Shown here piece after piece: positions 12,239 to 23,426 of a stretch of DNA of 64,000 nt. Within the stretch, counting starts at the first letter, position 1; every line of letters starts with the position of its first letter. Both the position numbers and the translations under genes were made by a program. The notes under the pieces are model-generated. The model did no database searches. It worked only from the letters and a program-made list of their open reading frames with translations, and was not told the DNA's origin. Source of the stretch: Mesotaenium endlicherianum (Eukaryota; Streptophyta; Zygnematophyceae; Zygnematales; Mesotaeniaceae); NCBI GenBank assembly GCA_009602735.1, contig WELA01006964.1, forward strand, positions 24,967 through 88,966, in the 5' to 3' direction.

Positions 12239-13856
12239 ATGGAGCAATACCAGAAGGAGCTGGCGGCGACGTCCCTCACCAGGAGAGAACAAGAAAGGGT
12301 CCGCAGACAACAAGAGGCGGCAAAAGAGGCACGGAGGAAGAAGGATCAGGAAGCGGAAAACCACAGGAAAGCTGAGGAGGAGAGACAGAAGAAACAACAA
12401 GAGGAAGCGGCAGCGGCAGAGGAGGAGAGAAGGAAAAAGATTGAAGTGGACAGACAGAAGAGCTTGGCCACTTACGGGTATACTGTGGTGGGTGGCCAAA
12501 ACTTTAATAACCTGAAGGAAGCATTGCTGGCAGCCCAGGAGATCAACAAGCTGGAACAGACAACGCTGCTACAGGGGGAAGGAGCTGCAGCATTGGATAG
12601 GTACATCGAGACACACACTGGTGTGGTCCTCTACGAAGATTATGCCAAGATGGTGGGCTATACAGCAGAGCAGGCCCGGTACCTTGCATATGATTCAGAG
12701 GACAAGCCGGTCCCCATATCGGGAATAGTGGGAGATCAGAGACTCATCCGGATGGTGAGCATGCGGCCCGATAGCTTTAAGGATATGGTATTCTACCTCA
12801 CATTACTGCTAGCTTACAATGAAGTTGAGAGAAGGAGCTGGGAGTACTTGGCCAGGGAAGCAGGACAGCAGGTGTTCTCTCCCCACTGGTTCCCGTGTAA
12901 ACTGAGGAAGGCTGAGCACGGACCCTAGTACTACCAGCAGCCAACAGACTGGAGGTGGATGACCGTCACAAATAAGAAGCAGGAGTGTGACCGAGCCCAA
13001 CCGGATGACTTCCACGATGGCCTAGACGGCTATCTCATCCTACCACCTCACATTGCCCCTTGGGACCCCAGGCTGAATGGCTGCCTGAGCAATATGAATG
13101 CAGAGACCAAGGAGCATAGGAGGAGGGGGAGAGACTACTTCTCTAAGTGAAAGCATGCCTTCGTCAAATGGGCGAAGAATGCAGGCCGGATAGATATCAG
13201 CAAGGCTGAAGGCCAAGCAACCTCCAGCGCGCCCTAGGAAAGGGAGGTCGGTAGACTACTCCATGTCTACTAGGGAGCAGGACGATTTAGTGGACGAGAC
13301 TCCTACTCTCTCCGAGGAGGAGGATGAGGAGGATGAGGAAGAAGAACAAGGCAGAGGAGAAGCATCAGCAGCTGGTACTCAGGAGACCCAGGGGCAGGCA
13401 GGGGCACTTTCTAAAGAACCACAATCAGGTATTTGGAACGTGATCCCCGTCATGGAGGCAACTGGACCCCGCACTCGCTCCCCCAGCCCTCTTGCCCAAG
13501 CAGGGGAAGAAGTTGATCTGATTGTACTTGGCAGCAGACACAGGCAGAAATCCCCAGAGGACAAGGGTGCCAGAAGAGGGACACGCGCATGGGCCAGGGG
13601 TATGCCGGCCTCCCCCTCCGCTCAGGGGCATGTACCTCTTGCCAATGTATTTCAACATCCTACTCGAATGCCTGTCTATGTGGGGATCAACACCCAAGTG
13701 GGTGAAGAGCAGGCTACCATCCTTCGTTCTCCTCAAGGTCCAACTTTAGAGCAAATGGGGTTCTTTAGAAGGCCAGCTGACAGACCTAGAGGGCTGTCCA
13801 GATCTAGGTCCAGATCTCGATCTCCTGATCCTGAAGCCCCAGGAACAACCCCCTAG
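12239..13856 (+). pseudogene. Extra gene downstream of pol in D (unknown function, coiled coil)
   Basis: I do not recognise this family. It begins MEQYQKELAATSLTRREQ. About residues 10-75 are Glu/Lys/Arg/Ala-rich heptad-like coiled coil. A more ordered segment follows (YGYTVVGGQNFNNLKEALL, TGVVLYEDYAKMVGYTAEQA, YNEVERRSWEYLAREA, then DWRWMTV and LPPHIAPWDPR). The last part is acidic, then Pro/Ser/Arg-rich, with an SRSRSRSRSPDPEAP tail near 13790-13850 and a conserved GHVPLANVFQHPTRMPVYV block. The same order of blocks occurs in D2 at 18582-20117, so it is a family gene and not noise. I see no signal peptide or membrane segment, so it is not an envelope gene by sequence. It is broken here by about two or three interruptions. 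Confidence 0.7.
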
Positions 13857-13951
13857 GCAACAGGCTGAAGGGGCAGTCACTGGGAGAGGCGGGTCAGATT
13901 CAGTTTCCTGATTAAAGACTCCTGCAGTTTAATGTTGTTGAGGCGACAACG

Positions 13952-13968
13952 ATTTAAGTCGGAGGGAT
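13952..13968 (+). promoter_or_regulatory. Polypurine tract of D
   Basis: TTTAAGTCGGAGGGAT-type purine-rich block immediately before the 3' LTR, preceded by GAGGCGACAAC. D2 (before 20332) and E (reverse complement from 3995) have the same arrangement. It would prime plus-strand DNA synthesis. Confidence 0.75.
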
Positions 13969-14677
13969 TGTAATGAATCAGTATATTAGTAGATATAATA
14001 TTCATTTAAACGTAATAGTAAATTAAGTTCAGCCTGTTGAACTTTAGTTAATAGTTAGTCTGCTGGACTTTATATATTTAGTATCAATTTAATGACTCAG
14101 CCGGATGCAGCAGGCTAAAGTCAACTTAAGTCAGCTTGCTGACATATTCTTTGACAGCCAGCTGACTTTCGTACTCAGTAGCAGCGAACTGTCTCGATAT
14201 GCATCTAAGTGTGGTATGCTAGATGAATGGCCAGATGACATCCCTATGATGGATGGCGATTCGGGATGATGGGAGATGGCGGTGGATTTGGTTAACCGAG
14301 GTCCTACCAACGTGGTTAACTCCCGGGTAGGCGGTGCCATCGCACTGACCGTTGAACAGTAAACTCATTCCATGTACATATGCTAGGCATTGCTCTCGAG
14401 TTCGGCATTCGGAATCGAGGCCAACTCTCTTGTACAGCTGACTGAGAGAGAACTGAATCCAAGGCGAGAAGCCATTGATATGCACTGTCTTCTAACCTTG
14501 CTTATGTATGAGTTTACTGATTGCATTATTATGCTAGTTGATTTACGAGTATTGTTCACTGCTAGTGTGTTGTCCTTTGCCGTTTAATCAGTTAACGAAA
14601 CATCCATAAAGATTACTTGCTGATATAAAGATCTTTATTAATTGTTAATTGCCTGTTTGGTAAGTCGATTCATTTCA
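13969..14677 (+). repeat. 3' LTR of element D
   Basis: 709 bp direct repeat of 5751-6472, from TGTAATGAATCAG to CGATTCATTTCA, followed by the target duplication GCGAG at 14678-14682. Confidence 0.95.
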
Positions 14678-14682
14678 GCGAG

Positions 14683-16487
14683 GCAAACATTCGGATCACA
14701 TAGACTCAACCAATGACAATGGGCGAACTCAATATAGCTCAAAACTAAGTTCCTCTCTGGTGGCATATACATGGCACCTATTGCAATTGCAGCAAGCACT
14801 TAGCAAGCCAATAACAACAGCGTGCATAAATCATTGGTAAGACTTTTGCACTGTAACCCGAAGCTAGCAAGAAGAATGTTTGTGCATCAGATTGAACAAG
14901 ATCATTTAAGCCACGCATTGCGAGAACGTCTATAATGTCGATGGTCTCTTCTGTCTTTACTTAGGTGTGCATAGTGAATCTATTACAGCAGGGCCCATTT
15001 TACACCTGCTCAACGGTATGCTAACGGCGATCCACTACCTCTAGCACCCGGAATGCAAATTCCATGCACCTGACGCATCTACCAATGCACCTTGCATACT
15101 ACCTAGCATGCGCCTCTAGCGAGCTCAATTAGCTGCGACGTTGGCAAAAACTTAGCACACTGCTAATATGCCCAGATCGTCCCTACGACGAAGACACACA
15201 ACTCCTTACACTTGACCAAGTGTACAGGTGGCATCCAAAACCTATAGCCAACTGGACCTAAGGCAAATAGTCAAATCCCCCTCTAACATCCACGTTGACT
15301 TCCCATACAGCACTCAACACATCGTACAGACCTAAGTTGCAATATGCTGATCTACAGCATGTTGCCCAGAGCTCATTTAACTCAAGCACTTAAACTACTC
15401 GTTGTCCGCGGCTGCTCTTGGACCCTTAATGAACCATGCAACGTAAAAGCGAGTCAAAGGAAAGCCCTTCCGTCCATAAACCCAAGCCCTTAACCCCTTT
15501 AACCACATTAGGTCAAATAATGCAGCCGGGTGACTTAACCTAAGTCAACAATCACATAAGACCCGCATCCATAAACCTCAGCACATAGACTAAACCCACC
15601 TTAAGCTTAACCCCAAGCTCCCACAATCCATCAAGTACCACAAAGCACCGTCTAACACATAGCATTCAAGCACAAGGCACATACCCTAAACCCTCCAAGC
15701 ACAAATCGATGTGGCAAACGAGAGAAGCACACAATGTCACAGCCACGGTGGGGAGTAGGGGGTATCTGTAGGATGCCATTGTTGCTGCCAAAGCCTCTTC
15801 ACATAGAAGTTGCAGCATGCTGAAGTTTGTGGACGACGTAGTGTACTCGAACCGTGTCGAGGATAACCTGTCGTCAATCCATACTTGGGAACTTAACTTA
15901 GTAAATCATGTGTGCACGCACTGTCTCAATTGCTCAACACATGCAACCATCCTCAAGCTCCCTCAACCTAGCTACCACACATATAAAGAGTGAGGTAGGT
16001 CTCTTGCAAAGCAACAAGCTTAAGCCCAAAGGGATAGCACAATAGACTAACAAGTCCTCTAGCACTGCTGGAGTGCACATCCCTCTCTATACTAGCCGTG
16101 GATTGCATATAACAACACACAACGACTATAATCAAGTGAGGTAAATGAGTCATATCCAGCTTGCTATGATGCAACTCCCTTGAAGCCGCCCTTGATGCTT
16201 GCAGACACCTCTTCCATCAAGCCTCCACTTTAGGCTTCTCGTTGCGTGGATCTGTACACAAGAGGCTAGGAAAGTCAAGTTAGTATGCCGCATAGTACAT
16301 TGAGCCCAGAGACACACAAGGTGAGCAAGTGGAAGGATCCTTGACAGGATGTGCAATGCTCTACATCATGCACTTCCCAAGCTCCACCTAGACTCATCAT
16401 ACCACACAAGTAAGCCTCACACACTTACCTCATGAGACAAAGAAGACGAGCACGGGCATTCAAGAAAGGACTTAGCTCCGATACCAC
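14683..16487 (-). mobile_element. Interior of E, 5' half, non-coding
   Basis: 1.8 kb without a credible gene. It continues the segment that stops at 5750. On the minus strand it begins with the priming site (16475-16486) next to the 5' LTR. Small frames at 15968-16356 show no domain. The rest is unremarkable non-coding sequence rich in short CAAGC/AGC words. Confidence 0.6.
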
Positions 16488-17751
16488 TGTGATGAATCTT
16501 GCTTATTCAAGATAAATATACTCCATTTAAATATATAAAATCAAAGATAGGTGGAAGCGTGTGAAATCAGGGAGTGATCTTTGCCCTTCTAATGAATTCC
16601 ATTTACTCATCTACACCCCTTGACTCACTTACCGTAGTGTGCCATAATAGTTGCACACTAACACGAGGCACAAGTAAGAGGCGAGCTTGAGGACTGGAGC
16701 TTCTCCTTTAGAAACTCATGGCCTCTTGCCTACCAGGCATGCGAGCATGTATAGCACATGGACAATATCAGGGGACTGAATAGCAAAGGCGCTCTCATTC
16801 AGGTGACCATGATGTAGCTAGAACACATCCCACTGACTTAGGTGCAAAACCATGGAATGAGTCTGCTGTGTGATCCCGAAATGTTAAAGAGCATAACTCT
16901 GTCAATACTACTCCAAATTGAGCAAACTCAACGGCAACGGACGCATCTTGACGAGACTCTTTGAGAAAGTCCTAGTTGTCTCCATTTGGAGCGCAGACAA
17001 AGCGGCCATGTCAATTTTCGAGAAGGCTGGTCATTAGAACGAACCCAAAAGTGCACACATGACTTGCAAGTACAAATCCGACTGTAAAGCCTACTGTCCA
17101 GAATGAGGGACCACGAGATCCCAACCTGCTATGTACCTAGTGACCACCTGGTTGACCACGGCGCAAGATGCGCCGTTTCGTGGTAAACCCGTTAAGTTGG
17201 GACCCACGGATCTAGGTATAACGACCATATTAATTGGTCGGTTGACTGGAGTCCTAATAGTTCAATTGACTGACGACGGCTCCGCCTACCTAGGAGTTAA
17301 CCACACTGGTAGGACATCGGTTTACCGAATCTCAGTCGACCTCCCGACTTCCAGTATACTACGGTCACATGTGCCAATCTACAAATAATAATCTAAATGA
17401 ATGTATCTATCCTCAGCGTACTGAAGCTTAGTATACTGAATAATATCAAACGAGCTTACTATATGTCAACTTATTGATACTACATCCTATATATAACTGA
17501 TATATAATTCTCAGCAAACTATACTATGATATAAAAGTCATCCTGCTGACCTTCTCAACAAAGTCAGCAAACTACACTGTGATACAAAAGTCATCCTGTT
17601 GACCTTTTTGACAAAGTAAGGAAGCTCGCATTACATCGACATACATTCATTTAGATGAACACGCGCATGTGAGTATATTGACATAACACTTATTTAGTGT
17701 TGTGCTTATATATGCAATTAATTAAATAAAATAATGAACTGATTCATTACA
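16488..17751 (-). repeat. 5' LTR of E
   Basis: 1264 bp, from TGTGATGAATC to GATTCATTACA on the plus strand, matching 2893-3994 but carrying an extra segment of about 160 bp near 17055-17220. The priming-site complement lies just left. The outer (right) end abuts D2 sequence within its integrase C-terminal region. Confidence 0.8.
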
Positions 17752-17783
17752 ACCGTCGAGAACTGACATTTTCTAAGGGCGAT

Positions 17784-18233
17784 TTGGTCAAACTGCATTC
17801 TCAACACCTGTACCTGCCTAGTGTGGTCAAGAAAAAGCTTGGTCCGGTCTGGGTCGATCCATATTCGGTGGTGTGCCATGTCGGTCAGAATGCTTACAAA
17901 CTGAACATGTCAGCAGAATACAAGGGTCACCCGTTGTTTTATGTCTCATTCTTGGAATCGTACATCAAAGGTTACACACTGTGCACAGGTTGGTTACCTG
18001 TCCAGCCGGGCTCGGTCGCCACTGTCAGGGATGGTGACCCTGAGGAATATGAGGTCGAGGAGATTTTAGACGCTCTCTCTCTCCGTCGATCATCTAAATA
18101 TGTAATGAAGTACATGGTCAATGGGAAGGGTTACGATGCCTCTGGGGACACTTGGGAATTTAAAGACCAGCTGACCAATGCCAAAGGGGCGTTGAAACGG
18201 TTCCACCTTCGGGCGGCTGGCACCCCTCCCTAA
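17784..18233 (+). pseudogene. Integrase C-terminus and chromodomain of D2
   Basis: 149 residues matching the end of D pol: LHSQHLYLPSVVKKKLGPVW, then LNMSAEYKGHPLF, then chromodomain residues EYEVEEILDALSLRRSSKYV and GDTWEFKDQL, ending in a KRFHLRAAG tail as in D (KRFHLPAAG). Only the end of the polyprotein is present in this window because E separates it from the rest. Confidence 0.85.
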
Positions 18234-18581
18234 CTGTCATTTCAGTGGACATGGACAGGTGACAGGAGATCCTGTTTCCATATAAGTCGGAGGGAAATGT
18301 GACAATTAGCGACAGATAGTGACAGATGTGACAGGCAGCCCACCTTAAAATTAAGTTGGAGGGAGTGTGTTCCGTTTTGGGATGAGCCAGGCAAATTTTA
18401 TAACAATGCTACACACTCAACCTGCGCTCATACTCACTTTTTCTCTCTAACTCAATTGTCTCATATACTCACTCACACAAGGTACTACACACTAGGGACT
18501 CTCCTTATCACGTTCTTCTTAACCACGGGCACTCAGTAGTGGCAAAGTATCATGAATTCACTGACTGCATTGTGTTTATGA

Positions 18582-20117
18582 TTGAGCAGGATGACCCAGA
18601 AGTCGGAACTTAAGAGGAAGAGAAGAGCGGAAGAGGCACATGCAGAATACTTGCAATTTCGTGGCGACATCGAATCATCCTCCATCTCCGCTCGGAAATC
18701 ACAACGACTCCAACAACAGCGGGAGGCACAGAAGAAGGAGGAGGAGGAGCAAGCCAGGCTGAGGCAGGAAGAACTAGACAGAAAAGCTGCAGAGGAGGCC
18801 AAGAAGGCGGAAGAGGAGAGGCAAGCCGAGGAGAGGCGGAAGTAGCAAGCTGAAGAAGAAGAACAGAGGAGAATCAGCAGCTACCGCTACACAGTACTGG
18901 GCAAAGGCTTTGATCTACTGGAGGAGGCCTTCAAATTTGCCCAGAGAAGTCGCAGTGAGGCACAGCAGGACATCCTACAGAGCGAAGGGGAGACATCCGA
19001 ACAATTTGACAAGCTTATCGCGGTCAGCACAGGGCTACTCCTCTACCACAATTTTGCCAAGATGGTAGGGTATACAGTCAGAGAGGCCAAGGCAATGGCC
19101 CAAGTGAATGCGGCAGGAGCTGTATTGATCCCAGGTATCTGGGGAAAGGATAGGGTCATCAAGATGATCCCCATGGACGCGGACAGCTTTAAGGACTCTA
19201 CACCCCATAACCGGTTCAAGGCCATGTATAATGAGGTGGAGAGGAGAAGCTGGGAGTTCTTGGCCAAGGAAGCCAGTCAGCTGGACTTCGCAGGGCACTG
19301 GTACCCGTGCACTCTGAAAAGGAAAAATCCTGCCTTTTTCCAAAAGTCCACCGATTGGCGGTGGATGACCATCAACATGAGGGACCAGCAGAATGACAAG
19401 GCGAAGGAAGAGGATTTCCTAACAGACCTACAGGGGAACTTACTGTTGCCTCCTCACATTGCAGCTTGGGACCCAAGAGTGGATGGAGTAAGAGACAGCA
19501 TGAGCCAAGAAATGCAGGAGGATAGGAGCAGGGCCCCTGAGTCATTCTCTAAAGGGAAGCATGCTTATGCCAAATGGGCAAGCAAGCAGGGAGAAAAGGA
19601 CCCATATGTGGTCGGGACTCAACAGCCTCCACCAGTCTCAAAAGGGGAAGGTCAGTGGGGTATTCCTTTTCTCGGGAAGAGCTAGAGCAGCTAACAGAGG
19701 AGACCCCAGCGGTCTCAGAGGAACCAAGGGAAGGAGAGGAGGAGGGGTCAGAGGAAGAAGAAAGAGGAAGGCGAGGAGGAGGACACTAGCCCCGCTGTGA
19801 GCCTGACACCTGCCACATCCCTTGCAAGGGAGAAGACTGGGATGGCCTTACAGCAGCTCGCTGAAGAGGAGGACATCACTTGGCTGGGAACTGCCAGAGG
19901 ACAGAGCCCATCTGCAGGCACAAAGACCCAGTCAGGCCGGGCAGACAGGAGGGCTGCTAGGGAGATAGCCAGAGGCCTGCCAGCATCTCCCTCGCAAAGA
20001 GGGCATGTGCCCTTGGCTCATGTCATGCAACATCCTTCTGGGATGCCTGTATATGTACCTGTCAGTTTGAGGGCTGCCCAGAAGAAGGCTGCCTCCCTTC
20101 AGTTTCAGACTGTGTAG
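18582..20117 (+). pseudogene. Extra downstream gene of D2
   Basis: Counterpart of 12239-13856 in D. It starts MSRMTQKSELKRKRRAEEAH, continues as a charged coiled coil (residues about 25-90), then the ordered blocks YRYTVLGKGFDLLEEAF, LLLYHNFAKMVGYTVREA, YNEVERRSWEFLAKEA, STDWRWMTINM and LLPPHIAAWDPRVDG. A separate C-terminal part has RGHVPLAHVMQHPSGMPVYV. Compared with D the block order is the same while many residues differ, which suggests past selection on the protein. Function unknown. Broken by about two interruptions. Confidence 0.65.
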
Positions 20118-20331
20118 GAGGAAACAGCCCAGTTACTGCGTTCTCCGCGGGGCCCCTACGGGGATCCCCCAGGCTTCAAGAGACCCCAAGACAAGAGGAG
20201 GTCTGGCTCCCCTGAGTGTAGGGCCCCAAGGACATCTCCCTCCTAATGGCAGTAGGCTGGGGACGGAAGGGACAGCACGCTGTTACAAGTGTTAGTGTTG
20301 TCGAGGCGACAACATGTTAAGTTGGAGGGAT

Positions 20332-20925
20332 TGTGATGAATCAGTATATTGGTTGATATAATATTCATTTAAATATAATATTTAAATAAGTTCAGTCTGC
20401 TGAACTTTAGTTAATATTGAGTCTGCTGGACTTTATTAAATAATCAGTTTAATGACTCAACCGAGGGCAGCAGGCTGAAGTCAACTTAAGTCAGCTTGCT
20501 GACACATCCTTTGACAGCCAGCTGACTTCCGTACTTGGTAGCAGCGAACTGCCTAGATACGCATCTAAGTGTGGTGTGCTAGATGTTTGGCCAGATGACA
20601 TCCTTGGGATGGATGGCAATTCGGGATGATGGGAGATGGCGGTGGATTTGGTTAACCGAGGTCCTACCAACGTGGGTAACTCCCGGGTAGGCGGTGCCAT
20701 CGCACTGGCCGTTGAACAGTAAACTCATTCCATGTACATATGCTAGGATTGCTCTCAAGTTCGGCATTCGGAAACGAGGCCAACTCTCTTGTACTGCTTA
20801 CTGAGAGAGATCTGAATCCACGGCGAGAAGCCATTGATATGCACTGTCTCCTAGCCTTGCTTATGTGTGAGTTTACTGATTGCATTACTGATGCTAGTTT
20901 ACTTCCATTGACTTGTATTTCGAGA
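20332..20925 (+). repeat. 3' LTR of D2 (incomplete)
   Basis: Starts TGTGATGAATCAGTATATT after a TTAAGTTGGAGGGAT polypurine tract and follows the D LTR for about 590 bp. The match fades near 20925. Confidence 0.85.
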
Positions 20926-21290
20926 GCAGAATAATAGTTTCATACACATATATGAACCCCGTGCCATATCATAAGATATATTGAATAACCATCTCTCTTC
21001 AGTAAATGGAAGTATGCTTCCAACGCACTGGATGATAAATAAAGCAATGCCTCTAATTTGAGCCTACCTAGCTACCTACTGTCCACCATTCCAAGCTCCT
21101 TGCGTAGTACCTATTTGTATCCTACTATTTACCTACCACTCATCATAATATTAAATTACAAGGCCAACACAGCTTGTTTTGTCACTGTTGGGCGTCAAAA
21201 AGTTGTTTGCTCGCATCCTGTTTTATTTCTTTTTCTTCACAAGCTCCTTCTTGAGCTTCACTCCGGAAAAGGTCAGTGTGGCACCACCGC
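20926..21290. other. Unassigned sequence right of D2
   Basis: No gene, repeat or element boundary that I can support. AT-rich, with a few CTACCT words. Confidence 0.4.
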
Positions 21291-21295
21291 GCTTG

Positions 21296-22690
21296 TTACC
21301 TTTGCCTGCAATTCACACAAGCAAACGCTCTCACGGCCCGAGAGTAGATGGCACTTACGGGCTTCATAAAGGCCATGATCAGCAATTCCATGGACGTTAG
21401 TAATTCTTGCGTGTCGTCGACCTTTTCACCGTTTTCAAGTTTTCGATCAAGGTCTTCCAGGATGTCGTATGAGTGATCAGATGCTTGGCCATCTCTTCCC
21501 TCTTTGCATCGGATAACTCTGTTTGAGCTTCGCCGAGCGCGTACTCTGGAAGCTTTAAGAGCGCATTGGTCTTTGGGGCGATCAGCGCCCTGTTGTTCCT
21601 CCACTTAGTAGTCAACAACTGCAAGCTCAAAACAAACAAGCTGCGGTGAGAAGGATGAGATAGTAGTAGGCTTAGGTGCATTCACAAAAATGAACTGCTT
21701 GGAAGGATGGGTTCCTCATTAGTTTGAGAGGATGACACTCACGTTCTCGATCTCCATGTGTAGCTGCGCTCCAATCGGTTGTTGCTTGAACCACATAGCA
21801 AGGTTTGGAATGAGACGCTTCTTTCCCGCCGTCCAATCGTCCACTACCTTGGTTGTTCTCTCGTCTCTTAGTACCATCATCCTTTGGATGACATCCACTG
21901 CTTGAAGATTTATAGCGTTTTTGTTGAGCTCAATGTCCACCCATGCACTTGTGCTGGTCCACTTCAGTTTGGATACTTTCGCACAGCTGTCCGCCTGCCC
22001 AAATCGAAAGAAAATTAGGAATTCGTGACCACCACTGTGGGAATCTCAAATCTGACCTAACATAGCAAAATTAAACTATTGCACACTCACCAGATTATTC
22101 TTTTTAGGCCCAGGAGGTGACCTGGGAGGCCTTTTTGGGGCCCCACTTCCGTGATTGATATCCTCTGCAATATTAAATATAGCGGTGCACATGTGTATCA
22201 TTATCTTGTATTTCCTATCAGTTTTTCTTCATCGTCTATAGCAACCTCGTCATCTGCAACTAGATTTCTTACAACGCCCAGCACGATGTCATTCTTGCTC
22301 TGCTCAGGCAGCGGCGATGTCAACTCTGGTGTTCCCTCCGGTGTTCCCTCATCCTCCTCAGAAGTACTGCTAGTGGTAATGACCGGTTGGGGCCTCGTCA
22401 ATGGCCCCACTGAGGTGTAAACAGTGTTGGCCTTCAAGTCTTTGTGAAGAAGGTGAACACTCGCGCCTAAGTTGATAGCCTGAACCACCATATGCTGATC
22501 CTTAATGCTCATCTTGGGGTGAGTCTATCTCCTCTTCTTCACACTACCTTCCTCTTCCACTGGCCGCTGGTATTTGTGGCCGTATACCTCGATTAGTGAT
22601 CTAACTACCTTTATTCAAGCTCGTTTCTTTGCTTCTCGAGGAGGTTGCGTTCTCCTCGTGCTACCCCCACGATCCATTGTCCTACACCCG
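21296..22690 (-). pseudogene. Unidentified multi-exon gene or gene relic (minus strand)
   Basis: Several minus-strand segments look coding. At 22201-22512 an acidic Ser/Thr/Pro-rich stretch (TSSTSEEDEGTPEGTPEL). At 21743-21960 a segment ending IGAQLHMEIEN, followed by a plausible splice donor GTGAGT. At about 21400-21640 a Lys/Glu/Leu-rich segment (TKWRNNRALIAPKTNALLKL) preceded by a CTCACCGCAG acceptor-like site. A basic N-terminus (MDRGGSTRRTQPPREAKK) may start near 22674. Two overlapping frames compete at 21296-21640, so either an intron or decay is present. I do not recognise the family. It could be a host nuclear protein or a DNA-transposon-associated gene. The exon chain is inference. 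Confidence 0.35.
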
Positions 22691-22990
22691 GCTTCATAAG
22701 TCGCCAATCATCCCTGAAACATTTTGGCCAGAATAATGGAGGGAGAATTTTGAGATGGCAAACTTCAAAAGCAGTGTTCAACTTTCAAAACCTAATTCGC
22801 TACGTGTTAGGTGCAGTGACCTGTAGGCGCAAACACGAGTGGCACTTGGGAGGTGATGTAATTGCAAATTAAGTGAAGTAAGACTACAAACGAAATTGGC
22901 CAACGACCGGCTGTGATGCGCCAAAATATTGCATCATTTGGCGGTTATGCCTATGCCAATTACGGTATTTTGTTGTCATTCTCTTCTGCG

Positions 22991-23138
22991 ATGTAGGGCG
23001 TGTGCCCGACCTGATAATCCGGTCAATCGAAGTTTGGAGGTACACCGAGTCCATATTTCGCTCGCGCTTGGTTGGTTGTTGCACAGAGGTCGGACGTGGT
23101 TGAACGCCTCTTGTCACCTTCGACATCACATGCGACGT
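22991..23138 (+). repeat. Direct repeat R1 (partner at 25310-25443)
   Basis: About 140 bp beginning ATGTAGGGCGTGTGCC and ending CATCACATGCGACG. It recurs at 25310-25443 in the same orientation, with a few substitutions and one small length difference. Together the repeats bracket about 2.2 kb. They lack TG/CA ends and a priming site, so I do not call them LTRs. Confidence 0.75.
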
Positions 23139-23426
23139 CCGATCACGTCCGATCGTCAAACCCGACCTCCTGTAACTTGAAAACAGGGTACGTGGCCGAC
23201 GTGGACCACCGTGGACTGGGCAAACCTTCAACCTCGTCCTTCGATACCCTCCCGAGCAAAAATGCACATGCAGAGCCATGCAGAGCCACGGCTTCATGCT
23301 AAGGGCTCATGTGATAGTTCGTACAAGAGGCGCATCTTCAGTGCTCAATTTCTGTCCAATAACGTCCATTTTTGACGTGACGTCAACTCACAAAAGCTAA
23401 GCGATCACACGTGTCTCGAGCAGACC

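Larger units (their letters stand above)
5751..14677 (+). mobile_element. Element D: full-length Ty3/gypsy chromovirus with an extra downstream gene
   Basis: 8.9 kb element with 5' LTR 5751-6472, priming site 6474-6485, gag, pol (protease, reverse transcriptase, RNase H, integrase, chromodomain), a spacer, an additional coding region (12239-13856), polypurine tract and 3' LTR 13969-14677. The target duplication GCGAG is perfect (5746-5750 and 14678-14682). The LTRs differ by roughly 30 substitutions plus one short indel over about 710 bp, about 4% by eye. With an assumed rate of 1.3e-8 per site per year, a grass value not calibrated for algae, that is near 1.6 million years. Structurally whole but broken, with roughly four or five interruptions of its coding regions. 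It is inserted in E. Confidence 0.93.
2893..17751 (-). mobile_element. Element E: non-autonomous LTR retrotransposon (LARD-like), with D nested inside
   Basis: On the minus strand this runs from a 5' LTR (16488-17751), priming site (16475-16486) and non-coding interior (14683-16487 and 3995-5750, split by element D) to a polypurine block (about 3995-4030) and a 3' LTR (2893-3994). Without D the interior is about 3.56 kb and holds no gag, pol or other long reading frame. It shares with D the TGGTATCGGAGC priming site, LTR ends of the form TGTAATGAATCAGT, and a GGCGACAAC...TTTAAG...GGAG block before the 3' LTR. By family logic it is a large retrotransposon derivative moved by enzymes of a D-like element. 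It is inserted in D2. The two LTRs differ in length and by many substitutions, so it is older than A or B. Confidence 0.75.
17752..20925 (+). mobile_element. Element D2: 3' part of a D-family chromovirus
   Basis: Carries the C-terminal integrase/chromodomain region, the spacer, the extra downstream gene, polypurine tract and an incomplete 3' LTR. Its 5' part would lie beyond the E insertion, left of the window. Protein-level resemblance to D is clear but lower than between the LTRs of D, so it is a separate and older insertion. Broken. Confidence 0.85.

Noticed and set aside
12167-12499. Minus-strand Leu/Phe-rich frame as a transmembrane protein
   Set aside because: It is the complement of the Glu/Lys-rich coiled-coil coding sequence of D's extra gene.
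12239-13856. Extra gene of D as an envelope gene
   Set aside because: No signal peptide, membrane span or glycoprotein-like composition. It is charged coiled coil with an SR-rich tail.
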